A stretch of DNA of 64,000 bases, taken from contig JAWQEG010000474.1 of assembly GCA_033782935.1 (NCBI GenBank), forward strand, positions 620,001-684,000, written 5' to 3'. The stretch's first letter is position 1, and every line of letters starts with the position of its first letter. The translations under genes were made by a program, and so were the position numbers. The notes beneath the pieces were generated by a model. It worked only from the letters and a program-made list of their open reading frames with translations. It was not told the origin of the DNA and ran no database searches. Shown piece by piece: positions 25,950-39,946 of this stretch. Origin of the DNA: Petrolisthes cinctipes. Taxonomy: Eukaryota; Arthropoda; Malacostraca; Decapoda; Porcellanidae.

Positions 25950-28900
25950 TAGGGGTCCCAGAAGCGATCTGTACATGCCTACTCCGTGTTAGAGTATTTT
26001 CAAAATACATGCTCAAAACATACTGAAAATCGATCTTTTAGGTGCACAAAAGTCGATATGTGCATGCATCTTCAGTACCCGTTTATATCTCAAATTCAGG
26101 CTCAAAACACCCGAAAATTCAATATTTTGGGGTCCCAGAAGCAATCTGTACATGCCTATTCAGTGTTATAGTATTTTCAAAATACTGGCCCAAAACATGC
26201 TGAAAATCGATATTTTAGATGCCCAAAGTCAATATGTGCATGTATCTTCTGTACCCGTTTATATCTCAAATTCAAGCTCAAAACACCCGAAAATTCAATA
26301 TTTTGGGGTCCCAGAAGCAATCTGTACATGCCTACACAGTGCTAGAATATTTTCAAAATATAGGCTAAAAACATGCTAAAAATCGACATTTTAGGTGCCA
26401 AAAAGTCGATATCTCAAATTCAGTCCCAAAACACCCGAAAATTCGATATTTAGGGGTCCCAGAAGCGATCTGTACATGCCTACTCCGTGTTAGAGTATTT
26501 TCAAAATTCAGCCCTAAAACATACTGAAAATCAATATTTTTGGTGCCCAAAGTCAATATGTGCATGTATCTTCTGTACCCGTTTATATCTCAAATTCAGG
26601 CTCAAAACACCCGAAAATTCAATATTTTGGGGTCCCAGAAGCAATCTGTACAGTGCTAGAATATTTTCAAAATATAGGCTAAAAACATGCTAAAAATCGA
26701 TCTTTTAGGTGCCAAAAAGTCGATATCTCAAATTCAGTCCCAAAACACCCGAAAAATCGATATTTAGGGGTCCCAGAAGCGATCTGTACATGCCTACTCC
26801 GTGTTAGAGTATTTTCAAAATACATGCTCAAAACATACTGAAAATCGATCTTTTAGGTGCACAAAAGTCGATATGTGCATGCATCTTCAGTACCCGTTTA
26901 TATCTCAAATTCAGGCTCAAAACACCCGAAAATTCAATATTTTGGGGTCCCAGAAGCAATCTGTACATGCCTACTCAGTGTTAGAGTATTTTCAAAATAC
27001 AGGCCCAAAACATGCTGAAAATCGATATTTTAGATGCCCAAAGTCAATATGTGCATGTATCTTCTGTACGCGTTTATATCTCAAATTCAGGCTCAAAACA
27101 CCCGAAAATTCAATATTTTGGGGTCCCAGAAGCAATCTGTACATGCCTACACAGTGCTAGAATATTTTCAAAATATAGGCTAAAAACATGCTAAAAATCG
27201 ACATTTTAGGTGCCAAAAAATCGATATCTCAAATTCAGTCCCAAAACTCCCGAAAATTCGATATTTAGAGGTCCCAGAAGGTATCTGTACATGCTTACTC
27301 CGTGTTAGAGTATTTTCAAAATACATGCTCAAAACATTCTGAAAATCGATCTTTTAGGTGCCCAAAAGTCGATATGTGCATACATCTTCTGTACCCGTTT
27401 ATATCTCAAATTCAGGCTCAAAACACCCGAAAATTCAATATTTTGGGGTCCCAGAAGCAATCTGTACAGTGCTAGAATATTTTCAAAATATAGGCTAAAA
27501 ACATGCTAAAAATCGATCTTTTAGGTGCCAAAAAGTCGATATCTCAAATTCAGTCCCAAAACACCCGAAAAATCGATATTTAGGGGTCCCAGAAGCGATC
27601 TGTACATGCCTACTCCGTGTTAGAGTATTTTCAAAATACATGCTCAAAACATACTGAAAATCGATCTTTTAGGTGCACAAAAGTCGATATGTGCATGCAT
27701 CTTCAGTTCCCGTTTATATCTCAAATTCAGGCTCAAAACACCCGAAAATTCAATATTTTGGGGTCCCAGAAGCAATCTGTACATGCCTATTCAGTGTTAT
27801 AGTATTTTCAAAATACTGGCCCAAAACATGCTGAAAATCGATATTTTAGATGCCCAAAGTCAATATGTGCATGTATCTTCTGTACCCGTTTATATCTCAA
27901 ATTCAAGCTCAAAACACCCGAAAATTCAATATTTTGGGGTCCCAGAAGCAATCTGTACATGCCTACACAGTGCTAGAATATTTTCAAAATATAGGCTAAA
28001 AACATGCTAAAAATCGACATTTTAGGTGCCAAAAAGTCGATATCTCAAATTCAGTCCCAAAACACCCGAAAATTCGATATTTAGGGGTCCCAGAAGCGAT
28101 CTGTACATGCCTACTCCGTGTTAGAGTATTTTCAAAATTCAGCCCTAAAACATACTGAAAATCAATATTTTTGGTGCCCAAAGTCAATATGTGCATGTAT
28201 CTTCTGTACCCGTTTATATCTCAAATTCAGGCTCAAAACACCCGAAAATTCAATATTTTGGGGTCCCAGAAGCAATCTGTACAGTGCTAGAATATTTTCA
28301 AAATATAGGCTAAAAACATGCTAAAAATCGATCTTTTAGGTGCCAAAAAGTCGATATCTCAAATTCAGTCCCAAAACACCCGAAAAATCGATATTTAGGG
28401 GTCCCAGAAGCGATCTGTACATGCCTACTCCGTGTTAGAGTATTTTCAAAATACATGCTCAAAACATACTGAAAATCGATCTTTTAGGTGCACAAAAGTC
28501 GATATGTGCATGCATCTTCAGTACCCGTTTATATCTCAAATTCAGGCTCAAAACACCCGAAAATTCAATATTTTGGGGTCCCAGAAGCAATCTGTACATG
28601 CCTACTCAGTGTTAGAGTATTTTCAAAATACAGGCCCAAAACATGCTGAAAATCGATATTTTAGATGCCCAAAGTCAATATGTGCATGTATCTTCTGTAC
28701 GCGTTTATATCTCAAATTCAGGCTCAAAACACCCGAAAATTCAATATTTTGGGGTCCCAGAAGCAATCTGTACATGCCTACACAGTGCTAGAATATTTTC
28801 AAAATATAGGCTAAAAACATGCTAAAAATCGACATTTTAGGTGCCAAAAAATCGATATCTCAAATTCAGTCCCAAAACTCCCGAAAATTCGATATTTAGA

Positions 28901-29211
28901 GGTCCCAGAAGGTATCTGTACATGCTTACTCCATGTTAGAGTATTTTCAAAATACAGGCCCAAAACATTCTGAAAATCGATCTTTTAGGTGCCCAAAAGT
29001 CGATATGTGCATACATCTTCTGTACCCGTTTATATCTCAAATTCAGGCTCAAAACACCCGAAAATTCAATATTTTGGGGTCCCAGAAGCAATCTGTACAG
29101 TGCTAGAATATTTTCAAAATATAGGCTAAAAACATGCTAAAAATCGATCTTTTAGGTGCCAAAAAGTCGATATCTCAAATTCAGTCCCAAAACACCCGAA
29201 AAATCGATATT
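25950..29211 (+). repeat. 1,631-bp tandem duplication, two near-identical copies
   Basis: Copies span about 25950-27580 and 27581-29211. Shared markers include GTGTTATAGTATT with AATACTGGCCC, AATTCAAGCTC, TTCAGCCCTAAAACATAC, TGTACGCGTTTATATC and ACTCCCGAAAATTC. I noticed only a handful of differences, including TTCAGTACCC against TTCAGTTCCC, and a cluster near 27299-27316 / 28930-28947 where ACATGCTC becomes ACAGGCCC. Each copy holds two shortened dimer units of 314-315 bp. Confidence 0.85.
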
Positions 29212-29850
29212 TAGGGGTCCCAGAAGCGATCTGTACATGCCTACTCCGTGTTAGAGTATTTTCAAAATACATGCTCAAAACATACTGAAAATCGATCTTT
29301 TAGGTGCACAAAAGTCGATATGTGCATGCATCTTCAGTACCCGTTTATATCTCAAATTCAGGCTCAAAACACCCGAAAATTCAATATTTTGGGGTCCCAG
29401 AAGCAATCTGTACATGCCTACTCAGTGTTAGAGTATTTTCAAAATACAGGCCCAAAACATGCTGAAAATCGATATTTTAGATGCCCAAAGTCAATATGTG
29501 CAAGTATCTTCTGTACCCGTTTATATCTCAAATTCAGGCTCAAAACACCCGAAAATTCAATATTTTGGGGTCCCAGAAGCAATCTGTACATGCCTACACA
29601 GTGATAGAATATTTTCAAAATATAGGCTAAAAACATGCTAAAAATCGACATTTTAGGTGCCAAAAAATCGATATCTCAAATTCAGTCCCAAAACTCCCGA
29701 AAATTCGATATTTAGAGGTCCCAGAAGGTATCTGTACATGCTTACTCCATGTTAGAGTATTTTCAAAATACAGGCCCAAAACATTCTGAAAATCGATCTT
29801 TTAGGTGCCCAAAAGTCGATATGTGCATACATCTTCTGTACCCGTTTATA
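28400..29850 (+). repeat. 816-bp tandem duplication
   Basis: Offset 816 links the A1-B1-C1 trimers starting at 28432 and 29248 and the rare ACTCCATGTTAGAG plus AGGCCCAAAACATTCTG combination at about 28930 and 29746. Private differences include TGTACGCG against TGTACCCG and GTGCATG against GTGCAAG. It overlaps the end of the 1,631-bp pair and the start of the 3,321-bp pair. Confidence 0.7.
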
Positions 29851-32355
29851 TCTCAAATTCTGGCCCTAAACACCCGAAAATTCGATATTTTGGGGTACCA
29901 GAAGCGATCTGTACATGCCTACTCCGTGTTAGAGTATTTTCAAAATTCAGTCCCAAAACATGCTGAAAATCGATATTTTTGGTGCCCAAAGTTAATATGT
30001 GCATGTATCTTCTGTACCCGTTTATATCTCAAATTCAGGCTCAAAACACTCGAAAATTCAATATTTTGGGGTCCCAGAAGCAATCTGTACATGCCTACTC
30101 AGTGCTAGAATATTTTCAAAATATAGAATAAAAACATGCTAAAAACCGATCTTTTAGGTGCCAAAAAGTCGATATCTCAAATTCAATCCCAAAACACCCG
30201 AAAATTCGATATTTTGGGGTCCCAGAAGCGATCTGTACATGCCTACTCCGTGTTAGAGTATTTTCAAAATTCAGGCCCAAAACATACTGAAAATCGATAT
30301 TTTTGGTGCATAAAGTCAATATGTGCATGTATCTTCTGTACCCGTTTATATCTCAAATTCAGGCTCAAAACACCCGAAAATTCAATATTTTGGGGTCCCA
30401 GAAGCAATCTGTACATGCCTACTCAGTGCTAGAATATTTTCAAAATATAGGCTAAAAACATGCTAAAAATCGATCTTTTAGGTGCCAAAAAGTCGATATC
30501 TCAAATTCAATCCCAAAACACCCGAAAATTCGATATTTAGGGGTCCCAGAAGCGATCTGTACATGCCTACTCCGTGTTAGAGTATTTTCAAAATACATGC
30601 TCAAAACATACTGAAAATCGATCTTTTAGGTGCACAAAAGTCGATATGTGCATTCATCTTCAGTACCCGTTTATATCTCAAATTCAGGCTCAAAACACCC
30701 GAAAATTCAATATTTTGGGGTCCCAGAAGCAATCTGTACATGCCTATTCAGTGTTAGAGTATTTTCAAAATACAGTCCAAAAACATGCTGAAAATCGATA
30801 TTTTAGATGCCCAAAGTCAATATGTGCATGTATTTTCTGTACCCGTTTATATCTCAAATTCAGGCTCAAAACACCCGAAAATTCAATATTTTGGGGTCCC
30901 AGAAGCAATCTGTACATGCCTACACAGTGCTAGAATATTTTCAAAATATAGGCTAAAAACATGCTAAAAATCGACATTTTAGGTGCCAAAAAATCGATAT
31001 CTCAAATTCAGTCCCAAAACACCCGAAAATTCGATATTCAGAGGTCCCAGAAGGTATCTGTACATGCCTACTCCGTGTTAGAGTATTTTCAAAATACAGG
31101 CCAAAAACATACTGAAAATCGATCTTTTAGGTGCCCAAAAGTCGATATGTGCATGCATCTTCTGTACCCGTTTATATCTCAAATTCTGGCCCTAAACACC
31201 CGAAAATTCGATATTTTGGGGTCCCAGAAGCGATCCGTACATGCCTACTCCGCGTTAGAGTATTTTCAAAATTCAGGCCCAAAACATACTGAAAATCGAT
31301 ATTTTTGGTGCCCAAAGTCAATATGTCAATGTATCTTCTGTACCCGTTTATATCTCAAATTCAGGCTCAAAACACCCGAAAATTCAATATTTTGGGGGTC
31401 CCAGAAGCAATCTGTACATGCCTACTCAGTGCTAGAATATTTTCAAAATATAGGCTAAAAACATGCTAAAAATCGATCTTTTAGGTGCCAAAAAGTCGAT
31501 ATCTCAAATTCAGTCCCAAAACACCCGAAAATTCGATATTTTGGGGTCCCAGAAGCAATCTGTACATGCCTACTCCGTGTTAGAGTATTTTCAAAATACA
31601 TGCTCAAAACATACTGAAAATCGATCTTTTAGGTGCACAAAAGTCAATATGTGCATGCATCTTCAGTACCCGTTTATATCTCAAATTCAGGCTCAAAACA
31701 CCCGAAAATTCAATATTTTGGGGTCCCAGAAGCAATCTGTACATGCCTATTCAGTGTTAGAGTATTTTCAAAATACTGGCCCAAAACATGCTGAAAATCG
31801 ATATTTTAGATGCCCAAAGTCAATATGTGCATGTATCTTCTGTACCCGTTTATATCTCAAATTCACGCTCAAAACACCCGAAAATTCAATATTTTGGGGT
31901 CCCAGAAGCAATCTGTACATGCCTACACAGTGCTAGAATATTTTCAAAATATAGGCTAAAAACATGCTAAAAATCGACATTATAGGTGCCAAAAAATCGA
32001 TATCTCAAATTCAGTCCCAAAACACCCGAAAATTCGATATTTAGAGGTCCCAGAAGGTATCTGTACATGCTTACTCCGTGTTAGAGTACTTTCAAAATAC
32101 AGGCCAAAAACATACTGAAAATCGATCTTTTAGGTGCCCAAAAGTCGATATGTGCATGCATCTTCTGTACCCGTTTATATCTCAAATTCTGACCCTAAAC
32201 ACCCGAAAATTCGATATTTTGGGGTCCCAGAAGCGATCTGTACATGCCTACTCCGTGTTAGAGTATTTTCAAAATTCAGGCCCAAAACATGCTGAAAATC
32301 GATATTTTTGGTGCCCAAAGTCAATATGTGCATGTATCTTCTGTACCCGTTTATA
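29035..32355 (+). repeat. 3,321-bp segmental duplication, copy one
   Basis: Matches the following 3.3 kb with offset 3,321, falling to 3,320 after the extra G in TTTTGGGGGTCCC near 31395. Shared markers include AATATAGAATAAAAACATG, GTGCATTCATCTTCAG, GATATTCAGAGG, AGCGATCCGTACATG and CCGCGTTAGAG. I noticed about ten single differences over 3.3 kb. Private changes include ATATGTCAATGTATC near 31322 and GAGTACTTTC near 32086. Confidence 0.85.
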
Positions 32356-35300
32356 TCTCAAATTCAGGCTCAAAACACCCGAAAATTCAATATTTTGGGG
32401 TCCCAGAAGCAATCTGTACAGTGCTAGAATATTTTCAAAATATAGGCTAAAAACATGCTAAAAATCGATCTTTTAGGTGCCAAAAAGTCGATATCTCAAA
32501 TTCAGTCCCAAAACACCCGAAAAATCGATATTTAGGGGTCCCAGAAGCGATCTGTACATGCCTACTCCGTGTTAGAGTATTTTCAAAATACATGCTCAAA
32601 ACATACTGAAAATCGATCTTTTAGGTGCACAAAAGTCGATATGTGCATGCATCTTCAGTACCCGTTTATATCTCAAATTCAGGCTCAAAACACCCGAAAA
32701 TTCGATATTTTGGGGTCCCAGAAGCAATCTGTACATGCCTACTCAGTGTTAGAGTATTTTCAAAATACAGGCCCAAAACATGCTGAAAATCGATATTTTA
32801 GATGCCCAAAGTCAATATGTGCATGTATCTTCTGTACCCGTTTATATCTCAAATTCAGGCTCAAAACACCCGAAAATTCAATATTTTGGGGTCCCAGAAG
32901 CAATCTGTACATGCCTACACAGTGCTAGAATATTTTCAAAATATAGGCTAAAAACATGCTAAAAATCGACATTTTAGGTGCCAAAAAATCGATATCTCAA
33001 ATTCAGTCCCAAAACTCCCGAAAATTCGATATTTAGAGGTCCCAGAAGGTATCTGTACATGCTTACTCCATGTTAGAGTATTTTCAAAATACAGGCCCAA
33101 AACATTCTGAAAATCGATCTTTTAGGTGCCCAAAAGTCGATATGTGCATACATCTTCTGTACCCGTTTATATCTCAAATTCTGGCCCTAAACACCCGAAA
33201 ATTCGATATTTTGGGGTCCCAGAAGCGATCTGTACATGCCTACTCCGTGTTAGAGTATTTTCAAAATTCAGTCACAAAACATGCTGAAAATCGATATTTT
33301 TGGTGCCCAAAGTTAATATGTGCATGTATCTCCTGTACCCGTTTATATCTCAAATTCAGGCTCAAAACACTCGAAAATTCAATATTTTGGGGTCCCAGAA
33401 GCAATCTGTACATGCCTACTCAGTGCTAGAATATTTTCAAAATATAGAATAAAAACATGCTAAAAACCGATCTTTTAGGTGCCAAAAAGTCGATATCTCA
33501 AATTCAATCCCAAAACACCCGAAAATTCGATATTTTGGGGTCCCAGAAGCGATCTGTACATGCCTACTCCGTGTTAGAGTATTTTCAAAATTCAGGCCCA
33601 AAACATACTGAAAATCGATATTTTTGGTGCATAAAGTCAATATGTGCATGTATCTTCTGTACCCGTTTATATCTCAAATTCAGGCTCAAAACACCCGAAA
33701 ATTCAATATTTTGGGGTCCCAGAAGCAATCTGTACATGCCTACTCAGTGCTAGAATATTTTCAAAATATAGGCTAAAAACATGCTAAAAATCGATCTTTT
33801 AGGTGCCAAAAAGTCGATATCTCAAATTCAATCCCAAAACACCCGAAAATTCGATATTTAGGGGTCCCAGAAGCGATCTGTACATGCCTACTCCGTGTTA
33901 GAGTATTTTCAAAATACATGCTCAAAACATACTGAAAATCGATCTTTTAGGTGCACAAAAGTCGATATGTGCATTCATCTTCAGTACCCGTTTATATCTC
34001 AAATTCAGGCTCAAAACACCCGAAAATTCAATATTTTGGGGTCCCAGAAGCAATCTGTACATGCCTATTCAGTGTTAGAGTATTTTCAAAATACAGTCCA
34101 AAAACATGCTGAAAATCGATATTTTAGATGCCCAAAGTCAATATGTGCATGTATTTTCTGTACCCGTTTATATCTCAAATTCAGGCTCAAAACACCCGAA
34201 AATTCAATATTTTGGGGTCCCAGAAGCAATCTGTACATGCCTACACAGTGCTAGAATATTTTCAAAATATAGGCTAAAAACATGCTAAAAATCGACATTT
34301 TAGGTGCCAAAAAATCGATATCTCAAATTCAGTCCCAAAACACCCGAAAATTCGATATTCAGAGGTCCCAGAAGGTATCTGTACATGCCTACTCCGTGTT
34401 AGAGTATTTTCAAAATACAGGCCAAAAACATACTGAAAATCGATCTTTTAGGTGCCCAAAAGTCGATATGTGCATGCATCTTCTGTACCCGTTTATATCT
34501 CAAATTCTGGCCCTAAACACCCGAAAATTCGATATTTTGGGGTCCCAGAAGCGATCCGTACATGCCTACTCCGCGTTAGAGTATTTTCAAAATTCAGGCC
34601 CAAAACATACTGAAAATCGATATTTTTGGTGCCCAAAGTCAATATGTGCATGTATCTTCTGTACCCGTTTATATCTCAAATTCAGGCTCAAAACACCCGA
34701 AAATTCAATATTTTGGGGTCCCAGAAGCAATCTGTACATGCCTACTCAGTGCTAGAATATTTTCAAAATATAGGCTAAAAACATGCTAAAAATCGATCTT
34801 TTAGGTGCCAAAAAGTCGATATCTCAAATTCAGTCCCAAAACACCCGAAAATTCGATATTTAGGGGTCCCAGAAGCGATCTGTACATGCCTACTCCGTGT
34901 TAGAGTATTTTCAAAATACATGCTCAAAACATACTGAAAATCGATCTTTTAGGTGCACAAAAGTCGATATGTGCATGCATCTTCAGTACCCGTTTATATC
35001 TCAAATTCAGGCTCAAAACACCCGAAAATTCAATATTTTGGGGTCCCAGAAGCAATCTGTACATGCCTATTCAGTGTTAGAGTATTTTCAAAATACTGGC
35101 CCAAAACATGCTGAAAATCGATATTTTAGATGCCCAAAGTCAATATGTGCATGTATCTTCTGTACCCGTTTATATCTCAAATTCACGCTCAAAACACCCG
35201 AAAATTCAATATTTTGGGGTCCCAGAAGCAATCTGTACATGCCTACACAGTGCTAGAATATTTTCAAAATCTAGGCTAAAAACATGCTAAAAATCGACAT

Positions 35301-35840
35301 TATAGGTGCCAAAAAATCGATATCTCAAATTCAGTCCCAAAACACCCGAAAATTCGATATTTAGAGGTCCCAGAAGGTATCTGTACATGCTTACTCCGTG
35401 TTAGAGTATTTTCAAAATACAGGCCAAAAACATACTGAAAATCGATCTTTTAGGTGCCCAAAAGTCGATATGTGCATGCATCTTCTGTACCCGTTTATAT
35501 CTCAAATTCTGACCCTAAACACCCGAAAATTCGATATTTTGGGGTCCCAGAAGCGATCTGTACATGCCTACTCCGTGTTAGAGTATTTTCAAAATTCAGG
35601 CCCAAAACATGCTGAAAATCGATATTTTTGGTGCCCAAAGTCAATATGTGCATGTATCTTCTGTACCCGTTTATATCTCAAATTCAGGCTCAAAACACCC
35701 GAAAATTCAATATTTTGGGGTCCCAGAAGCAATCTGTACAGTGCTAGAATATTTTCAAAATATAGGCTAAAAACATGCTAAAAATCGATCTTTTAGGTGC
35801 CAAAAAGTCGATATCTCAAATTCAGTCCCAAAACACCCGA
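32356..35840 (+). repeat. 3,321-bp segmental duplication, copy two
   Basis: This copy abuts the first, so the pair is a true tandem duplication. It ends between about 35676 and 35843, where AAATTCGAT replaces the AAAATCGAT of copy one. The 5,447-bp duplication starts inside this copy, which dates this event as the earlier of the two. Confidence 0.82.
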
Positions 35841-38800
35841 AAATTCGATATTTAGTGGTCCCAGAAGCGATCTGTACATGCCTACTCCGTGTTAGAGTAT
35901 TTTCAAAATACATGCTTTAAACATACTGAAAATCGATCTTTTAGGTGCACAAAAGTCGATATGTGCATGCATCTTCAGTACCCGTTTATATCTCAAATTC
36001 AGGCTCAAAACACCCGAAAATTCAATATTTTGGGGTCCCAGAAGCAATCTGTACATGCCTACACAGTGCTAGAATATTTTCAAAATATAGGCTAAAAACA
36101 TGCTAAAAATCGACATTTTAGGTGCCAAAAAATCGATATCTCAAATTCAGTCCCAAAACACCCGAAAATTCGATATTTAGAGGTCCCTGATGGTATCTGT
36201 ACATGCCTACTCCGTGTTAGAGTATTTTCAAAATACAGGCCAAAAACATACTGAAAATCGATCTTTTAGATGCTCAAAAGTCGATACGTGCATGCATCTT
36301 CTGTACCCGTTTATATCTCAAATTCTGGCCCTAATCACCCGAAAATTCGATATTTTTAGGGTCCCAGAAGCGATCTGTACATGCATACTCCGTGGTAGAG
36401 TATTTTCAAAATTCAGGCCCAAAACATGCTGAAAATCGATATTTTTGGTGCCCAAAGTTAATATGTGCATGTATCTTCTGTACCCGTTTATATCTCAAAT
36501 TCAGGCTCAAAACACCCGAAAATTCAATATTTTGGGGTCCCAGAAGCAATCTGTACATGCCTACTCAGTTCTAGAATATTTTCAAAATATAGGCTAAAAA
36601 CATGCTAAAAACCGATCTTTTAGGTGCCAAAAAGTCGATATCTCAAATTCAATCCCAAAACACCCGAAAATTCGATATTTAGGGGTCCCAGAAGCGATCT
36701 GTACATGCCTACTCCGTGTTAGAGTATTTTCAAAATACATGCTCAAAACATACTGAAAATCGATCTTTTAGGTGCACAAAAGACGATATGTGCATGCATC
36801 TTCAGTACCCGTTTATATCTCAAATTCTGGCTCAAAAAACCCGAAAATTCAATATTTTGGGGTCCCAGAAGCAATCCGTACATGCTTACTCAGTGTTAGA
36901 GTATTTTCAAAATACAGTCCAAAAACATGCTGAAAATCGATATTTTAGATGCCCAAAGTCAATATGTGCATGTATCTTCTGTACCCGTTTATATCTCAAA
37001 TTCAGGCTCAAAACACCCGAAAATTCCATATTTTGGGGTCCCAGAAGCAATCTGTACATGCCTACACAGTGCTAGAATATTTTCAAAATATAGGCTAAAA
37101 ACATGCTAAAAATCGACATTTTAGGTGCCAAAAAATCGATATCTCAAATTCAGTCCCAAAACACCCGAAAATTCGATATTTAGAGGTCCCAGAAGGTATC
37201 TGTACATGCCTATTCCGTGTTAGAGTATTTTCAAAATACAGGCCAAAAACATACTGAAAATCGATCTTTTAGGTGCCCAAAAGTCGATATGTGCATGTAT
37301 CTTCTGTACCCGTTTATATCTCAAAGTCAGGCTCAAAACACCCGAAAATTCAATATTTTGGGGTCCCAGAAGCAATCTGTACAGTGCTAGAATATTTTCA
37401 AAATATAGGCTAAAAACATGCTAAAAATCGACATTTTAGGTGCCAAAAAGTCGATATCTCAAATTCAGTCCCAAAACACCCGAAAATTCGATATTTAGGG
37501 GTTCCAGAAGCGATCTGTACATGCCTACTCCGTGTTAGAGTATTTTCAAAATACATGCTCAAAACATACTGAAAATCGATCTTTTAGGTGCACAAAAGTC
37601 GATATGTGCATGCATCTTCAGTACCCGTTTATATCTCAAATTCAGGCTCAAAACACCCGAAAATTCAATATTTTGGGGTCCCAGAAGCAATCTGTACATG
37701 CCTACTCAGTGTTAGAGTATTTTTAAAATACAGGCCCAAAACATGCTGAAAATCGATATTTTAGATGCCCAAAGTCAATATGTGCATGTATCTTCTGTAC
37801 CCGTTTATATCTCAAATTCAGGCTCAAAACACCCGAAAATTCAATATTTTGGGGTCCCAGAAGCAATCTGTACATGCCTACACAGTGCTAGAATATTTTC
37901 AAAATATAGGCTAAAAACATGCTAAAACTCGACATTTTAGGTGCCAAAAAATCGATATCTCAAATTCAGTCCCAAAACACCCGAAAATTCGATATTTAGA
38001 GGTCCCAGAAGGTATCTGTACATGCCTACTCCGTGTTAGAGTATTTTCAAAATACAGGCCAAAAACATACTGAAAATCGATCTTTTAGGTGCCCAAAAGT
38101 CGTTATGTGCATGCATCTTCTGTACCCGTTTATATCTCAAATTCTGGCCCTAAACACCCGAAAATTCGATATTTTGGGGTCCCAGAAGCGATCTGTACAG
38201 GCCTACTCCGTGTTAGAGTATTTTCAAAATTCAGGCCCAAAACATGCTGAAAATCGATATTTTAGATGCCCAAAGTCAATATGTGCATGTATCTTCTGTA
38301 CCCATTTATATATCAAATTCAAGCTCAAAACACCCGAAAATTCAATATTTTGGGGTCCCAGAAGCAATCTGTACAGTGCTAGAATATTTTCAAAATATAG
38401 GCTAAAAACATGCTAAAAATCAATCTTTTGGGTGCCAAAAAGTCGATATCTCAAATTCAGACTCAAAACACCCGAAAATTCGATATTTAGAGGTCCTAGA
38501 AGCGATCTGTACATGCCTACTCCGTGTTAGAGTATTTTCAAAATACATGCTCAAAACATACTGAAAATCGATCTTTTAGGTGCACAAAAGTCGATATGTG
38601 CATGCATCTTCAGTATACGTTTATATCTCAAATTCAGGCTCAAAACACCCGAAAATTCAATATTTTGGGGTCCCAGAAGCAATCTGTACATGCCTACTCA
38701 GTGTTAGAGTATTTTCAAAATACAGGCCCATAACATGCTGAAAATCGATATTTTAGATGCCCAAAGTCAATATGTGCATGTATCTTCTGTACCCGTTTAT

Positions 38801-39946
38801 ATCTCAAATTCACGCTCAAAACACCCGAAAATTCAATATTTTGGGGTCCCAGAAGCAATCTGTACATGCCTACACAGTGCTAGAATATTTTCAAAATATA
38901 GGCTAAAAACATGCTAAAAATCGACATTTTAGGTGCCAAAAAATCGATATCTCAAATTCAGTCCCAAAACACCCGAAAATTCGATATTTAGAGGTCCCAG
39001 AAGGTATCTGTACATGCTTACTCCATGTTAGAGTATTTTCAAAATACATGCTCAAAACATACTGAAAATCGATCTTTTAGGTGCCCAAAAGTCGATATGT
39101 GCATGCATCTTCTGTACCCGTTTATATCTCAAATTATGGCCCTAAACACCCAAAAATTCGATATTTTGGGGTCCCAGAAGCGATCTGTACTCCGTGTTAG
39201 AGTATTTTCAAAATTCAGGCCCAAAACATGCTGAAAATCGATATTTTTGGTGCCCAAAGTCAATATGTGCATGTATCTTCTGTACCCGTTTATATCTCAA
39301 ATTCAGGCTCAAAACACCCGAAAATTCAATATTTTGGGGTCCCAGAAGCAATCTGTACATGCCTACTCAGTGCTAGAATATTTTCAAAATATAGGCTAAA
39401 AACATGCTAAAAATCGATCTTTTAGGTGCCAAAAAGTCGATATCTCAAATTCAGTCCCAAAACACCCGAAAATTCGATATTTATGGGTCCCAGAAGCGAT
39501 CTGTACATGCCTACTCCGTGTTAGAGTATTTTCAAAATACATGCTCAAAACATACTGAAAATCGATCTTTTAGGTGCACAAAAGTCGATATGTGCATGCA
39601 TCTTCAGTACCCGTTTATATCTCAAATTCAGGCTCAAAACACCCGAAAATTCAATATTTTGGGGTCCCAGAAGCAATCTGTACATGCCTACACAGTGCTA
39701 GAATACTTTCAAAATATAGGCTAAAAACATGCTAAAAATCGACATTTTAGGTACCAAAAAATCGATATCTCAAATTCAGTCCCAAAACACCCGAAAATTC
39801 GATATTTAGATATCCCAGAAGGTATCTGTACATGCTTACTCCATGTTAGAGTATTTTCAAAATACAGGCCAAAAACATTCTGAAAATCGATCTTTTAGGT
39901 GCCCAAAAGTCGATATGTGCATGCATCTTCTGTACCCGTTTATATC
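34500..39946 (+). repeat. 5,447-bp segmental duplication, copy one
   Basis: The start lies between about 34440 and 34552 by loss of identity. It covers eleven or so trimer-level units, including CCCTGATGGTATC, TTTTTAGGGTCCC, AAAGACGATATG, TATCTCAAAGTCAGG, GTATTTTTAAAATAC, TGTACAGGCCTAC, CAGTATACG, the 8-bp deletion giving CTGTACTCCGTG (39187), and TAGATATCCCAGAAGG (39805). Private differences from copy two include AATTCCATATTT, AAAACTCGACATT, TTATATATCAAATTC and GGTCCTAGAAGC. Confidence 0.9.
39025..39234 (+). other. A2-B2 junction with 8-bp microhomology deletion
   Basis: The usual CTGTACATGCCTACTCCGTG reads CTGTACTCCGTG (around 39185). Eight bases between two TAC repeats are lost. The same lesion sits in the other copy of the 5,447-bp block (around 44632), so it predates that duplication. 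Confidence 0.85.

Noticed and set aside
38290..38330. Promoter-like TATA words (TTTATAT, CAAAATATA)
   Set aside because: They recur in nearly every monomer as part of the AT-rich consensus, so they carry no positional information about a promoter.
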